64,000 nucleotides of DNA. Origin: Flectonema sp. DT1601 (lineage: Eukaryota > Euglenozoa > Diplonemea > Diplonemida > Diplonemidae). A program made the position numbers and the translations under genes. Below the pieces are notes generated by a model. The model was not told the DNA's origin. It worked only from the letters and a program-made list of their open reading frames with translations, and did not search any database. This document shows positions 40,701 through 46,201 of this stretch, piece by piece. The first letter of the stretch is position 1; the number at the start of each line of letters is the position of its first letter. Location of the stretch: NCBI GenBank assembly GCA_964019425.1, contig OZ025865.1:249501-313500 (forward strand), read 5' to 3'.

Positions 40701-42593
40701 TTCGTGTTCTAAAAATGATATTTTATCTTTATAAATTGAATCGAGTTCCCGTAGAGCTGTTGCTTCATCTTCCAGACACGACACTTTATCACTGTGAAAT
40801 GAAAGTTCATCTTGTCTCGTTGCTTCAATTAGATTTAATTTTTCTTCAAGTTGAAATATATGAGCATTTTTTGATTCCATGTCAGCATGCATGAGAGTTA
40901 ACGATTCTGATTTCTTCCGCGAAAGTAATTCATTGTTTGATAATGCCTCTTCAAAACCCTGTCTTTGACTCGATAGCTGCAATTGCAATCGATTTCCTGC
41001 TATTTTGTATGATGCTAACTCATCACATATTTTTTGTAGTTCTCTTTCATGTTGTTTTTTCATATTCTCTTTTTCATTATTGTGTCTTGATTGCATTGAC
41101 TTTGTAAGTTGAAATTGCTGATTGGGAACATCTTTTTCAATAATGCTGGTCATCGAGTGTAACTCTCCTTCTCCAAATAAAAGTGCTTCCTTCTGCTCAC
41201 GAATAATCGCTTCAAGGCTTGCTTTATTCTCAATTAGAACCGTAACGTCACTCATTATGTTTTTTAACATTGTTGGAAGTGTCGATGGAGATGGTTCTAA
41301 GTCTCGTTTGACGGTTATAAAACCAGATACATGACCTTCTTCACAGCCAGTTATTGTGTTAGTGACCGATACAACTAATTTAGCTGAAGAGGTGTCGGGA
41401 ATACATTTAAAATTAACTTTGAAATTTGAAGTATCGATTCGGATAATTTCAACGACCGTTGGCCACGACACTCCCGTCGACAAGTTCTGAACTATTGCAA
41501 CTGAATATCTGGTTTTCGCATCGATCAGGATTCCTCCTTCTTCACTCCGTAGGGTGATGATGGCGGTCACCATTTCTAAAGCGCAAGTTGGATCCGGAGA
41601 AAACGTAATTTCTGAATTTGAAACACTAAGCTGATCACCGCACAAAGTTGAATAATCATCAAGCCATAAGTCATTTGTGTAGTTGTTGTTGTTGTTGTTG
41701 TGGTTGTTATTTATACTACTGGAATCACTTCTCGAAGGAGAAGGAGTACTCCTGTCACTGAACGAGTTATAATTATCAATGATGGCTGTCTTTTTTGAAA
41801 CTGATGTTGAAAGTGTGCCTACAGCAACTGGTAATGTTTTAGTTCCGAGAACGGCACCTAAACTGTCAATGAGTCTGACGCCTGCGTTCGAAGATGAAAG
41901 AGCAACGCATGGGACTACAAACGTATTCTCAGATACCTTGTAGGGTTCACGCGTGAATCTAATCTGACCATAACCTAGAAGGAGGATATCACTGTCAGTT
42001 TGTCCTTTAACTTCATTCGTATCATTGTGTGATTGCACCATTATAATCTTACTGCTATCAGGAAACGGAACAGGCTTTCCGGTTGCATTTCTTGACGTGA
42101 TAAACATATTAGTTTCTTCATTCAAACACAGAGTTCCATGAGCTACACCTATTGAGGCAGAATGTAGAGACGCATGTCTACCTTCTTGTGAACGAGGACC
42201 TCCAGACAAGGCTTGTCTGATGTTAGTAGTAAGTGATTGAATTTGATGAAGTTGTAGGTTGTGTTCATATTGAGCAGCTTCATAGTCATGTTTTAATATG
42301 TTGTTTAATAAAGTAGATTTCACAGTTGATTTCATCGTCGTTAAGTCTTCTACGGTATTCGTCAACTTTTCATTTTTGGTTATCAATTCCGCCGCAACCC
42401 GTTTCGCCTGTCCACACGCTGCTTCTTGATTCTCAAAAATAATCTTATTCTTTGCTACTTCAGTTTCAAGACGCAAAATTTGATTTAAAAGCAACGGTAC
42501 TTGTTCATCGCTTCTAGGTGACCTACTAACCAAATCATTGGACTCATGAGATGTGAAACTTTCTCGTGCACGCCGGGCGGAATCCGCCCGCAT
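19707..42593 (-). CDS. Giant repeat coiled-coil protein 2 (7,628 aa)
   Basis: A single 22.9-kb frame without introns, near 870 kDa. Residues 1-140: basic start and coiled coil; about 145-428: beta-rich globular region equivalent to that of giant 1, interrupted by a poly-Asn tract; 430-1410: heptad coiled coil; 1410-2480, 2938-4195 and 4725-4998: three arrays of a 43-residue repeat (consensus RKKSLTLEASLREAQQKMSD plus MESDYQQQLENSVREN); 5005-7450: a second repeat, E-x3-R, mostly 40 residues apart; last 95 residues: basic Ser/Pro with TPIP, a possible EB1-type [ST]-x-I-P motif. A CTATCAG acceptor at 42607 leaves a 13-nt leader. Function is not recognisable; the plan suits a microtubule-associated or flagellar/cortical fibre protein. 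The shared plan with the neighbour shows an ancient tandem duplication. Confidence 0.82.
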   Translation of the reverse strand: MRADSARRARESFTSHESNDLVSRSPRSDEQVPLLLNQILRLETEVAKNKIIFENQEAACGQAKRVAAELITKNEKLTNTVEDLTTMKSTVKSTLLNNILKHDYEAAQYEHNLQLHQIQSLTTNIRQALSGGPRSQEGRHASLHSASIGVAHGTLCLNEETNMFITSRNATGKPVPFPDSSKIIMVQSHNDTNEVKGQTDSDILLLGYGQIRFTREPYKVSENTFVVPCVALSSSNAGVRLIDSLGAVLGTKTLPVAVGTLSTSVSKKTAIIDNYNSFSDRSTPSPSRSDSSSINNNHNNNNNNYTNDLWLDDYSTLCGDQLSVSNSEITFSPDPTCALEMVTAIITLRSEEGGILIDAKTRYSVAIVQNLSTGVSWPTVVEIIRIDTSNFKVNFKCIPDTSSAKLVVSVTNTITGCEEGHVSGFITVKRDLEPSPSTLPTMLKNIMSDVTVLIENKASLEAIIREQKEALLFGEGELHSMTSIIEKDVPNQQFQLTKSMQSRHNNEKENMKKQHERELQKICDELASYKIAGNRLQLQLSSQRQGFEEALSNNELLSRKKSESLTLMHADMESKNAHIFQLEEKLNLIEATRQDELSFHSDKVSCLEDEATALRELDSIYKDKISFLEHELQRHKDITSSLETDIRTLHEHTSSHASEIEGLKNELQILSEEEGTYQKSITDLKQSITNAALKHESEVRKLENQNAECEATVSDLKCQLTTQKELYLSIREERDALNNDLDALQVQHELKCRETKSLKEDISQIQLKYKISEGQLNAENDSHSVLCTQYDHQFRTAVEKYASFENEIRGHVVSINTLQETIKSAASETSQIHIDNQHFQTQLKAAEELHGNDTKEISLLETTLEEIKVILTNSENQRDELTNNVEMLKTENDKLNREIETNNTKEQLLSSELTTSTERCEVLEDQLLILDSKKQMEVSTLSRTINDLSQTIDDKDTTCASLTTQIYQLKTDISNRDSIITNLEGILNETRDDVNTKKTSLGLCDEQIRDLKDKNNCLNENFDEQLKTNDILTQEVQQLSSKSNSLQEELLSTTDSADELQSKITQMEEAFQSASTMITRLEEEHDSALAQCDYQIVELKQMNENISYFDQQLSSANDDINTLQADNNSMSSDVNNLNQQAVVLTEKLENSENDNKERCNRIRVLESQHEELTQKHSNSVELLRNEHLSSQDTITRLTGRLASLQQSMPTDIPLSTDITVDQLQQQLQSQGILIDEINNQMFLKDSSIAELKCALSEANQTLKQNELSIMNLCDELAAERKQKNSEKHVRESISQESKNVISDSEKEIVEPPQRVRESISQESKNIISDLTESESTIVNKQQQGLPEHQQKLISDYEEKLQESDKESSSFRNKLNTSELSLQQLKQQMSQMESDHQQQLDTHISESQSIRKKNTTLQSSVNQAQQQLRNTESDCEDKLQHSTNLLNASIETHRRKNLTLESSLREAQQKMSDMESDYQQQLENSVRENSENAERNRKKSLTLEASLREAQQKMSDMESAHEDTLKVVGDDAQRELQASRKKNLTLESSLREAQQKITEEEESHREQLENSVRENSENTERNRKKSLTLEASLREAQQKMSDMESDHQQQLDSSLKTLNADVQTQLEIHRKRNLNLESSLRESQQNMSDMESDYQHQLDSSSKRNNETVEKQRTKYLTLEASLREVTQEMTELKSDYQQQLESSRRESETAEIHKNKNVALQASLRAVEEEMEMMRAAQSENDPKSELKSFSAFGQDEPSPVRSRSVTFQKSADEELQDIRLKKSSPEEEQQITGSESSDYQQLELSLRENSEAAEQHRKKSLTLESSLREAQQKMSDMESDYQQQLENSVRENSENAERNRKKSLILEASLREAQQKLSDMESAHEDTLKVLGDDGQREVQAIRKKSLTLEASLRESHQRLRDMESDYEDQLERSTKLNGESMEDLRKKNRTLESSLREAQTNVRDMESAHEDTLKVVGDDAQRELQASRKKNLTLESSLREAQQKMSDMESDYQQQLENSVRENNESAERNRKKSLTLELSASEAQQKLREMESKYDDTVAVSSDVQLELETYRRKSLKLETAIQEMQRHIKEMEADHEQQLEDSHRVVSDDSQQQLQAYRKKSLTLETALREMQQKVSELESDHLQQLETVSRENTENSRKKSLTLESSLREAQQKMSDMESDYQQQLENSVRENNENAERNRKKSLTLEASLRESHQRLRDMESDYEDQLERSTKLNGESMEDLRKKNRTLESSLREAQTNVRDMESAHEDTLKVVGDDAQRELQASRKKNLTLEASLREAQQKMSDMESDYQQQLENSVRENSENTERNRKKSITLEASLREAQQKMSDMESAHEDTLKVVGDDAQRELQASRKKNLTLEASLREAQQKMSDMESDYQQQLENSVRENNENAERNRKKSLTLEASLREAQQKMSEKSLILEASLQRMEQKMSDMRSANEEQLEESFRENSDYRVKQQQQEQELLEMEEKMSLLKSEVDCENNEEVTTLKLKIEQLEKQHQQLKDKLQDGAELRTRCENYLQSSLRQQAMSSAATSAVEDENQKLQERCSQLQQQLTETQSEDPRSPPWSPTSTELMDESLVHSSLHALELRLTDLARLQEAAGSVTTDINILEQKQKESIVELDKTLTISPRRVSSYQKVQQQELLSRDVIMSSQCDDLNTIKTACRYSFVMRQQPNQSSHMISTDNVENLISDLEKVQRDRNNILFLSLGLVHSSNSSGSGDALGDAVIEESSLRVGLTAAENSVFEIIKIYFSVQIPIQTSNTPVHSDNLQFLCLEETAERDSITSVEDNIITSIKSFKSHESDVLRSLTTHSIVSSMTILFQKEQSCRQVIKQQHESFADKVLMKAELNKSHSINSNLESSLRNMHSDKQQLEEQNKTKTNLLKQSLSDVNQKLLSVESDYKNDLQLSRDSIEDLQKKNRTLESSLREAQTNVRDMESAHEDTLKVVGDDAQRELQASRKKNLTLESSLREAHQKMSDMESDYQQQLENSVRENNESAERNRKKSLTLELSASEAQQKLREMESKYDDTVAVSSDVQIELETCRRKSLKLETAIQEMQRHIKEMEADHEQQLEDSHRVVSDDSQQQLQAFRKKSLTLETALREMQQKVSELESDYQQQLENSVRENNENTERNRKKSLTLEASLREAQQKMSDMESAHEDTLKVVGDDAQRELQASRKKSLTLESSLREAQQKMSEIESAHEQQLEDSLRVLNDKTQQQLQTYQKRNSILESSLQEARRNMSDMESDYQQQLDSSSRERGDVVDKHRKKSLTLESSLREAQQKMSDMESDYQQQLENSVRENGENAERNRKKSLTLESSLREAQQKMSDMESDYQQQLENSVRENGENAERNRKKSLTLEASLQQMEQKMSDMESDYQQQLDCSLKQNNETAEKDKSSLKVTLDSMKQRMSVMESEYLNQLESSNNESESHRKKSLSLETALNDMQKQISEMESTHKQQLENSLRIRTESTDEELQHHRRKSLALEQSVQKMKLQMSDMESDYQQQLDNYKFTSDSPIRKRSVTFQKSADEELQDIRVKEQQVQRKGLAVETSPLETQQQITGSESSDYQQLELSLRENSEAAEQHRKKSLTLESSLREAQQKMSDMESDYQQQLENSVRENNENTERNRKKSLTLEASLREAQQKLSDMESAHEDTLKVLGDDGQREVQAIRKKSLTLEASLRESHQRLRDMESDYEDQLERSTKLNGESMEDLRKKNRTLESSLREAQTNVRDMESAHEDTLKVVGDDAQRELQASRKKSLTLEASLREAQQKMSDMESDYQQQLENSVRENSENTERNRKKSITLEASLREAQQKMSDMESAHEDTLKVVGDDAQRELQASRKKSLTLESSLREAQQKMSEIESAHEQQLEDSLRVLNDKTQQQLQTYQKKTSTLESSLQEARRNMSDMESDYQQQLDSSSRERGDVVDKHRKKSLTLESSLREAQQKMSDMESDYQQQLENSVGENNENAERNRKKNLILEASLREAQQKMSDMESDYQQQLENSVKENNENSERNRKKSLTLEASLREAQQKLSDMESAHEDTLKVLGDDGQREVQAIRKKSLTLEASLRESHQRLRDMESDYEDQLERSTKLNGESMEDLRRKSLTLESSLREAQQKMSDMESDYQQQLENSVRDNNENAENNRKKSLTLETSLRAAEQKMSEMESNQQKSNPTTDLSNTIQLDVLKQLQDSCIKLKDENTVMKSQLSEFEDGETTAGLRQGIKALEEENEKLRTQITDLGPESLAMLLSMSDEELSTGDYQPSSSRLKSPLESDLASDAIASCQSVIQLEQDRATSDLKKTIAILRHKHRTEVSHFQSELSLLNNAIKDLKLEEQSLRNKLLFVQNNSKEKFSEELSAIRKLVAKLKEGQQSDVIILELNKISNSIPSNDSNEDPTASALRLIVSLTRNNTLNEKQFSSELRELMEYILQNGSNYATSAAAKSISITARDCIREKRELPDSICALQRLLSSCSDENVGSSDDHIQRVSVKDELNSVQQVIKNLCESKDQIKASDLTEELASLRKLLEEDYSKTGTHQSDKPAFDRLTQLLKMSQNRVRELEQQIVATNSCDTSIKEYPDDDKTVELEVKIEILQSEIDILKEQNKGLRVACEFNTLTAVGSQPDTLQMSDNRIKELENEITSLIEKNSILSNQLIENENRILSIDQTIPRESSSSLNSQDVLSQRELQTYREKNHNLESSLREMEETLSGMSTVGDTAQRELQASRKRSLTLEASLREAQQKMSDMESDYQQQLENSVKENNENSERNRKKSLTLEASLREAQQKLSDMESAHEDTLKVLGDDGQREVQAIRKKSLTLEASLRESHQRLRDMESDYEDQLERSTKLNGESMEDLRKKNRTLESSLREAQTNVRDMESAHEDTLKVVGDDAQRELQASRKKSLTLEASLREAQQKMSDMESDYQQQLENSVRENSENAERNRKKSLTLEASLREMEQKVSDLDSQRLDAFKFCEETKMELDDNVLTILNECEDQSRSIIIQSHDELFVTINNSLFESKKLFVILAERNSRTNIITVFDKMTGMMEKTLKSTTIQKHTAAVAAVQEYEHRNRNLLVSTCFEGISLLLDNYNNGRIVALQKSEHLSREKLSNEGLLTLRIVSTSLCDDNMNKVFENSRASEMMLSLLKCEDHGRKLIVQSKNEMFNNIAVVSNTTAIAAVIDAEKHFRIRISETSEEVFNLLLSTYVKLKPDGIVTKIKHIYVRELDALQEHEQSSRQLLTSDYNKVLNTLQRMLLDISPVITQLSESRRKSLALQSQLLQLEAASRKNVSLQETATIVEEAVEREFIELGEVTGYKAIINSNLESLLTLSSSRLDDVLETFSDDILSSEATTRAHITSQAITLFDSWFGHIHNSKICFEFFKNQIQLSETTFRKQLETSTKDHFKSIDYWFKNLLKNSTEGVVEICDDEESYRGDVLLLEDERFSEMTSIYTSSCDQNNHQKKIMTENESLMRNEIAVACEDSFVGISQSISSKIESISVGMTSLRELELNVRLEKQKYFSSKLTYLYNDFANLNDYTSTVISNTIEPTEELYRTEINTNETEERKLLTKECFYTTIQLDRVRESFSKLIENENDSRGALKEIADEEITRMNELFKYECEILSISMSFLLSSELETRSEICQASEEDLQSLFIIYDMDKKQISNNNDAIAVLFQCEITARDHFIERNDSDLRLFYKLFSESVEIFTQNQNNILKLESTARTVIEFNSYGLICEKQFRFESEMALRISEKTNREKLINSHHQQLECNFTSQIHKLRNVNEINSLTESEDAIRNQLSDSTMSTMIEIYENFKANLKQTSNGINQLSDLEHAKRSLLETDALTSHNSILLIHNTARTILININEVIQQEDLIRIQLREHAMNEQHQLRCSIISEGNLLDAFDKQRKFIIRQEDMSAEYLNRMFVLSRDEFVSGVLRLSDDEGVLRNQIQATHLNKIKYIMESHRRELQHHNFVSYLSEREVALRLEISSAAISELKCFFDHFNINQESLSYKMNEMVLNESKFRRQHSSIFSNNITNLHTAFTSFILNQQTTLDDIKKSESRSRSAIISNYSTVLKPIHDDFVRNITLISLEEHGRKSISEHQLLFFSVISEGSASEMKQLSASISLLEETEQIWRRQFSSNCCKIINQKYNNFTDKIESLSVAMSLLEEAAKQNRSKICCMQEQTKKVLFTEFKNQMDRYNYQHTLVFDKEQSDRKCVGKVMNANFNQISATRQLFTDHCNESIGILESSENRCRSIIASQYRDSCLHIYELTSAVELLIGMSTAEFVTHESHCRKIISSNSLSFIDMLHNQFCKSINATTTATTFLTSVEKKVRKNFSEMILSKHDEFLLRLNACAESLTCCVEHEISVRNNMKCSEDDEWNSLRQFHEVQLTSLLDSISVIYSTECKSRLSIEKKQHLLSTQNHLIFKSKNNVIDNECFNRQVLSNCLNIELRQLHTFYTNQTRLLLVGMKAIDVDELVSRNEIISCREGQFSMYESACRDSRSNFETAVGIVESDEVLLRNETTRSENDCFQQFHHHYNHATDIRENTVNVIVMDEYRGRQLIEEQYSSGVSILSSSITSLTADEQSSRALIERNSFKISMLLHQIYLRNQCLSVSNNHAINSLVEAETLNRTQIENESVCMKEESDIRKNNLKTTTLYEQRAQSAVEIQFINYDEECCRRSIADSYSVGLEMFCHQSTLIEQSLLTISSIISDEKSTRMLMLMNASEITGSIVASEESLCRNHLRCLFKLHRSESQKCSLIVDSQLLTRNLSLMGFVSKMSKLTRVEVNTQRQREIFQMRKQFLLELSEMDHRSELISQHSEGVSFVCEALRISVDENNNRIQLRQLLNQENETLNRQQIISQHDISLSILSNHCCADLCEMREREVLCLWYCDDRFDIGNDHIHTLQSLSRIKTTTEEHISWHQMMELNECQNEEDHQRELIIMDNEPYSWSSLRTLAYLDRSHSAVEINFEEDQESRNRLLLESQYSNEIISAQQLHNFFMSEHQSRFSIETDQTAFQLCISSHKNLQVQFLTSTKNLINHRDDSLNHIIELFSSQIYHGIMVWEEAERREIKLLRDERINYCDVLKEEDDAIADVISCMLFERLLLWRGNEVVDFEIEIDLMKCQSEEELQRMRLCEENFNEMKQFCLMSVSVLSSLSLLDEQISKNKFEMLNANQQHVQSDLSLQCSDVLYHSSCLKSHNQSEHYNRLLIQNNALKGCDIIYQLHSIQIEEANNRIVLTSDMIPSWLGQQYLNSSIYDSLAKDEIELNWEIDREELRRQSVLLDEIKCRSVIGRSSIVDMCSHQLVGLLATENNVRNEIIILEETYCESLLRSHYTSIIATDIHNLTTRISTRAQEDVDCCVSDENTIREKLQIEEEAMRSEIVKMRLRFDLSKSQLMYHSCKAALDSHKRRIEEYKIATSKLQHLISADKVQYANVSCLGIGKPAGRLEVLNSSKVMDSISFMKDPFSVLLEKETDEREVLLGLWSNGIKTIHTLMVLESMQSGALKEQASPKRWSRSPGRRKAFQSPSRRGSSPSVSRSGHRSVSPTKVRTTPIPPRPAWVHAPGRATPPPVRPTTPRNVLPSPLPDR
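20250..27590 (-). repeat. E-x3-R degenerate protein repeat, about 60 units
   Basis: Counting by hand, successive Glu-x-x-x-Arg anchors are exactly 40 residues apart in the best-kept stretches (for example four consecutive steps encoded around 23750-24235, and three around 22830-23110). Other steps are 29, 32, 34, 41, 43 or 47. Each unit runs E-x3-R-x2-[IL], about seven polar residues, an aromatic, then hydrophobics leading to the next Glu. Unlike the 43-residue arrays, the DNA is fully diverged, so this array is old. Confidence 0.7.
27600..28420 (-). repeat. 129-bp coding repeat, array 3 (about six units)
   Basis: Short array of the 43-residue unit, including the variant with SAHEDTLKVVGDDAQRELQA and the RLRDMESDYEDQLERSTKL variant. 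It borders the E-x3-R region. Confidence 0.9.
30010..33780 (-). repeat. 129-bp coding repeat, array 2 (about 29 units)
   Basis: Units encode 43 residues each; adjacent GACATC landmarks at 32401, 32530 and 32659 are exactly 129 nt apart. Many units are almost identical at DNA level. Larger blocks of several units recur elsewhere: the stretch at 33180-33490 matches 36165-36480, and 30700-30900 matches 32690-32880. Confidence 0.95.
35270..38400 (-). repeat. 129-bp coding repeat, array 1 (about 24 units)
   Basis: Same 43-residue unit as array 2. Units at both ends are more diverged than those in the middle, as expected where unequal exchange or conversion homogenises the core. Confidence 0.93.
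41676..41712 (-). repeat. AAC trinucleotide tract encoding poly-Asn
   Basis: An imperfect GTT/AAC run encodes NNNHNNNNNN inside the beta-rich region of giant 2, in what is probably a surface loop. Confidence 0.9.
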
Positions 42594-42606
42594 GCTTGTC
42601 TTAGGC

Positions 42607-42622
42607 CTGATAGTAGAAAAAT
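42607..42622 (-). promoter_or_regulatory. 3' splice acceptor before giant gene 2
   Basis: A TTTTTCTACTATCAG acceptor ends at 42607, 13 nt before the ATG. Confidence 0.5.
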
Positions 42623-42858
42623 AATTTTAATTTTTTAACTTAAAAAAAAAAACAGATAAAAAAACAGAAAAGACTTGAGTTCGGGTCGTTCATTCCAAAA
42701 AAAAAAAAAAAAACAGTATACCTGTGGAGGGGTAATTAACACGAATTAATATAAAATTATCAACAGAAATCCCAAAAGACTCAGATCTAAATAAGATGAC
42801 ACATTTATATGGTAGGAATCTAATGTAGTGATGACAATATAAGAAGTACTTCTTACTC

Positions 42859-43290
42859 TTATGGAGCAAAGCACTTATCGAACTGAGATACTTGAGAAGT
42901 ACTTCTGCTAGGCTGCCACCAAGGTGTTGATGTGGATTGGAATTGATGTGGAGCAGGTGATATAGACTCAGGTATCACTGAAGCACCAGGCCAATTAGGG
43001 TGACGAGATAATGCATCAGCCACAGCTGGAGGTACGTTACTAGATGATGAAACACTTCTTTGAGACTGAACATCGAATGGTCTCTGCAATGACTGAACTG
43101 CTTCAGAATGTATTTCACTCATCACCGTGTCGTCTAAAGGGTTACTCGACTCCCGGTGATGTTGTAGAATACGCTTCTCTTCAACCCAATAATTCCCTTT
43201 CAACTCTTTCACTTTTGCAACAGCCTCATCATAACTGATGTACACGCAGTCTACACCTCCCCCTTCAACACACACACAGTAGACAAACAT
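42859..43290 (-). CDS. Unrecognised 143-aa protein
   Basis: Not a family I recognise. The first 45 residues (from MFVYCVCVEGGGVDC) look like a small compact beta-beta-alpha-beta unit; the rest is Ser/Pro/Gln-rich, probably disordered, ending FDKCFAP. I start at 43290 because a CTCTTTAACAG acceptor at 43317 leaves a 26-nt leader. The longer open frame to 43416 would put that pyrimidine tract inside the protein. The gene sits 265 bp upstream of giant 2 on the same strand and could be co-transcribed with it. Confidence 0.5.
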   Translation of the reverse strand: MFVYCVCVEGGGVDCVYISYDEAVAKVKELKGNYWVEEKRILQHHRESSNPLDDTVMSEIHSEAVQSLQRPFDVQSQRSVSSSSNVPPAVADALSRHPNWPGASVIPESISPAPHQFQSTSTPWWQPSRSTSQVSQFDKCFAP

Positions 43291-43544
43291 TTCTGTATTC
43301 TCAACAACAGTCGTATCTGTTAAAGAGAATAGTAAATGTGTATATATATTTCTGGGGGCATTCATTAGTTGACTGTTGGCGTGTGTGTAAAAAAAGAATA
43401 AATGAAAACAAAACAATCACAACAAGTTATTCGCATCGATAATTTTCGACAGGAGAGTCGAACAATAAATAAACATCGCTATGCGATGAGGGGGGGGTAG
43501 TAGTGGCGTTGAAGGAACATCGAGACGGTTACAAATTGTAAAAT

Positions 43545-45344
43545 CTAATTATGGTCCATGTGTTCAAGAAACTTAAGAGCATCTCTGAGAGGTTCTTGTT
43601 CTCCAGAAATTGATTTTAATCGTCTGAGAAGCTGTTGATCGATACCTGTCAATGCGAATTTTTTGAGAAAAGTAATCGCAGATTCAATACAGGCAGATCC
43701 TGAGTCGAGTTGCATTACTCTTTGGCAAAGCACTCGAAGTGTTTTGATTTGAGAACCACGACCAGAAGGTGAAAGCACTCCAAATGTTCGAATCAATCGA
43801 TGCAAAACCTGCGAAGACATAATCGTAGACGGCCGAGAACAAATCTCTTCAGAAGCCGCATCAAGAAGCTCAGTCGATACTATCCTCAACGCGGTACAAG
43901 ACGTAGTGACTTGATAAAGTGTTGAAGGGTCAATTGCTGTCGTCGATTGTTTAATTATTTTATCCCAAACTAATCGATCGCTTTGTCTCAACACCATTAA
44001 ACTATAAGCAACAGACTTGACTTCGTTATGACTGTAATACTCGATATAACGGCCTGCGTACATCGATAATGCGTGTGATGTATCTGAAAACCATTTATTT
44101 CTCGCGATAGGTTGCCCAGCTTGCCTTAACAACAACCGTAAAAATGTACATGTCACTCGAGGATTAAACTGAAGAAGCAAACGCTGCGACAACATACACA
44201 TCAACTCAAATATTTCCACATGTGTTTCCAACTTCGCAAAAATCATACCTAAAGCAATATTCTTTAGGGGAATAGACGTACTACAATTCCTTCTGAGGGA
44301 GACACACATGTCATCAAGCATCGTTACTAACACATTCCGACAATCCCTATTAACCGCATTGTGTGCTATTGCATAAAACAGTTGAGATTGGAGTAATGAA
44401 GTAGACGGATTCAGTCCTCTCGATAATTTATTAATGGCCGTTGAGTTACAATTATCCAAAACATGTGAATCTCGCAGTATTTGATAAGCAAAATAATAAG
44501 CAGCAGCATGACTGTCCATATCTAACTGTGTGAAATTAAATCTAGGTATCACCACTTGGGATAGTTTTGTCATGAGAAAAGAGTAATCAGTGAATCGAAG
44601 ACCGGCAGCTGATCTGAGGATGGTCTTAAGTTCTAGCGGATCGCTAATTTGATCAATTTGATGGATAATTCTTGAAACCAGTGCTTTTACGTTTATTGCT
44701 TTTAAAAAATCTTGTTGACGAGCAATCGCACTGAGGACGTTTAAAAGACCGACAGTATCACACATTGAAACGTTAAGATGACGAAACAAAATAGAACTTA
44801 CATAATCGATAATCTGAGGTGTCATTTCTTGTTTACTCAACAAATGAATTAAAGTTGTTATACTAACATGTTCTCTTTCATTTGATTGGAATCGTTGAGG
44901 GAGAGACGAAACTATTTTCGGAACAAACGTTGTAAAAGTCGCATCATCCAAGTCGGTGATTACATACAGGGTTCTTATTAAATCATTGATACTTGGGTTG
45001 TTTGATAGTGTTTTTGATAGTAAGACTTTGCTTTCATCCATGAATACCAATTTACTTGATGCCCAAAGAGTAGTCGACGCATCCCTCGCTGATAATTGAA
45101 CATCCCTCGCACACTCAGATATTAGTCCTTTCAGCGCACCATGTTTAGATCTGCAAGTCGCATAGGCATGTAATATTTTAACACAATCATCTCTTTCATA
45201 GTCTGATGGTCTAAGGTGTTGTAGTTCTGTTTCAGCCAACTTATGCAATTGGTCTCTTGCTTGATTTATTTTTTGATACCTCATCCCTTGTTGAATCATT
45301 ATGTCGGTTGCTGTCAGTTTTACAGCTCTGCTGGTTATCTTCAT
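43545..45344 (-). CDS. Helical-repeat protein, candidate mitochondrial RNA-binding factor
   Basis: A 599-aa protein that is almost wholly alpha-helical, with repeated units of about 35-40 residues of the kind L-x3-L-x2-A-x-[LA] (for example LRTLYVITDLDDATFTTFV and AAGLRFTDYSFLMTKLSQV). This resembles octo-/heptatricopeptide-like proteins that carry or accompany RAP domains in mitochondrial RNA processing. I see no clear RAP domain at the C-terminus. The N-terminus (MKITSRAVKLTATDIM) is basic and Thr/Ser-rich, compatible with mitochondrial import. The ATG at 45344 follows a GACAG acceptor at 45376 and an A-rich 31-nt leader. The fold call is reasonable; the role in RNA is inference from similar proteins. 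Confidence 0.45.
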   Translation of the reverse strand: MKITSRAVKLTATDIMIQQGMRYQKINQARDQLHKLAETELQHLRPSDYERDDCVKILHAYATCRSKHGALKGLISECARDVQLSARDASTTLWASSKLVFMDESKVLLSKTLSNNPSINDLIRTLYVITDLDDATFTTFVPKIVSSLPQRFQSNEREHVSITTLIHLLSKQEMTPQIIDYVSSILFRHLNVSMCDTVGLLNVLSAIARQQDFLKAINVKALVSRIIHQIDQISDPLELKTILRSAAGLRFTDYSFLMTKLSQVVIPRFNFTQLDMDSHAAAYYFAYQILRDSHVLDNCNSTAINKLSRGLNPSTSLLQSQLFYAIAHNAVNRDCRNVLVTMLDDMCVSLRRNCSTSIPLKNIALGMIFAKLETHVEIFELMCMLSQRLLLQFNPRVTCTFLRLLLRQAGQPIARNKWFSDTSHALSMYAGRYIEYYSHNEVKSVAYSLMVLRQSDRLVWDKIIKQSTTAIDPSTLYQVTTSCTALRIVSTELLDAASEEICSRPSTIMSSQVLHRLIRTFGVLSPSGRGSQIKTLRVLCQRVMQLDSGSACIESAITFLKKFALTGIDQQLLRRLKSISGEQEPLRDALKFLEHMDHN

Positions 45345-46201
45345 TTTTTTGTGTGTTTTTTTTCTTTTTTTTATACTGTCATCCTTTTTAAAAAAAAAAA
45401 ATGAAATACAAATTTTTTTATCACACAAAACTTCAATACAAAACGCTAAAGTGGTTCCAATATTTCCGAGTTTTTTTTTTTTTTTTTTGGAGTTTTGTGA
45501 AAAATATCAATTTTTTTTTTTTTTCTTTTTTTTTTCTTTCATTTTCACAAAAACTATTACGACCACATCCTGCTATTCTTTCTGTTCCAATCGTATAGAA
45601 GCAAGGGACAGCAAAAACACTCGGATTGGTTACTCAACAACAACAACAACAACAACAAAAAAAAAAAAAAAAAGGGACGATTTGCTACATAGTAGACACA
45701 CATAACGCTGAACGAATCGGAGGCATAAAAATGAAACAGGAAAGGGGGAAAAAAAAAAAAAAAACACCAAAAACGACAAAGTCACAAGTGAGGCAATATA
45801 ACAACCGAATCAAAACACACGAGAACATACAAATTACTAATTTTTTTTTTTTTCTTTTTTTTTGATTCATTTTTGTCATCTCCTTGTAAACCTAACGTTC
45901 TTAACGTTCTCAACCACATCACAAAATAACATCTGTCACCTCACTTAAAAAAACCATTCTTTGGATGGCAAAGCTGTAGAAACAACTTCTTTTTTTTTTT
46001 TTTTTTTTCTGAAAGAAAAAATCCACCAATCACGTCATTGTAGTAGGAACTTTTTAGTACTTTTAGTATGAACCAAAAATAAAGTACCGTCACATAGCTA
46101 GACGGACAATTATATATAAAATTACTTAAGAACCTAACAAACTGAGAACTGCTTGCCAATTCCTTTTGTGAGAATACCTCTGCAATTAGTACTTAAAAAG
46201 A
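45345..46201. other. Spacer between helical-repeat gene and WASHC2 3' end
   Basis: Homopolymer-rich, with T-runs near 45471-45488, 45511-45524 and 45989-46008, and a CAA microsatellite at 45634-45658 followed by A15. No gene is seen. Confidence 0.6.

Noticed and set aside
45345-45428. N-terminal extension of the helical-repeat protein
   Set aside because: The added residues come from T- and A-runs upstream of the acceptor at 45376.
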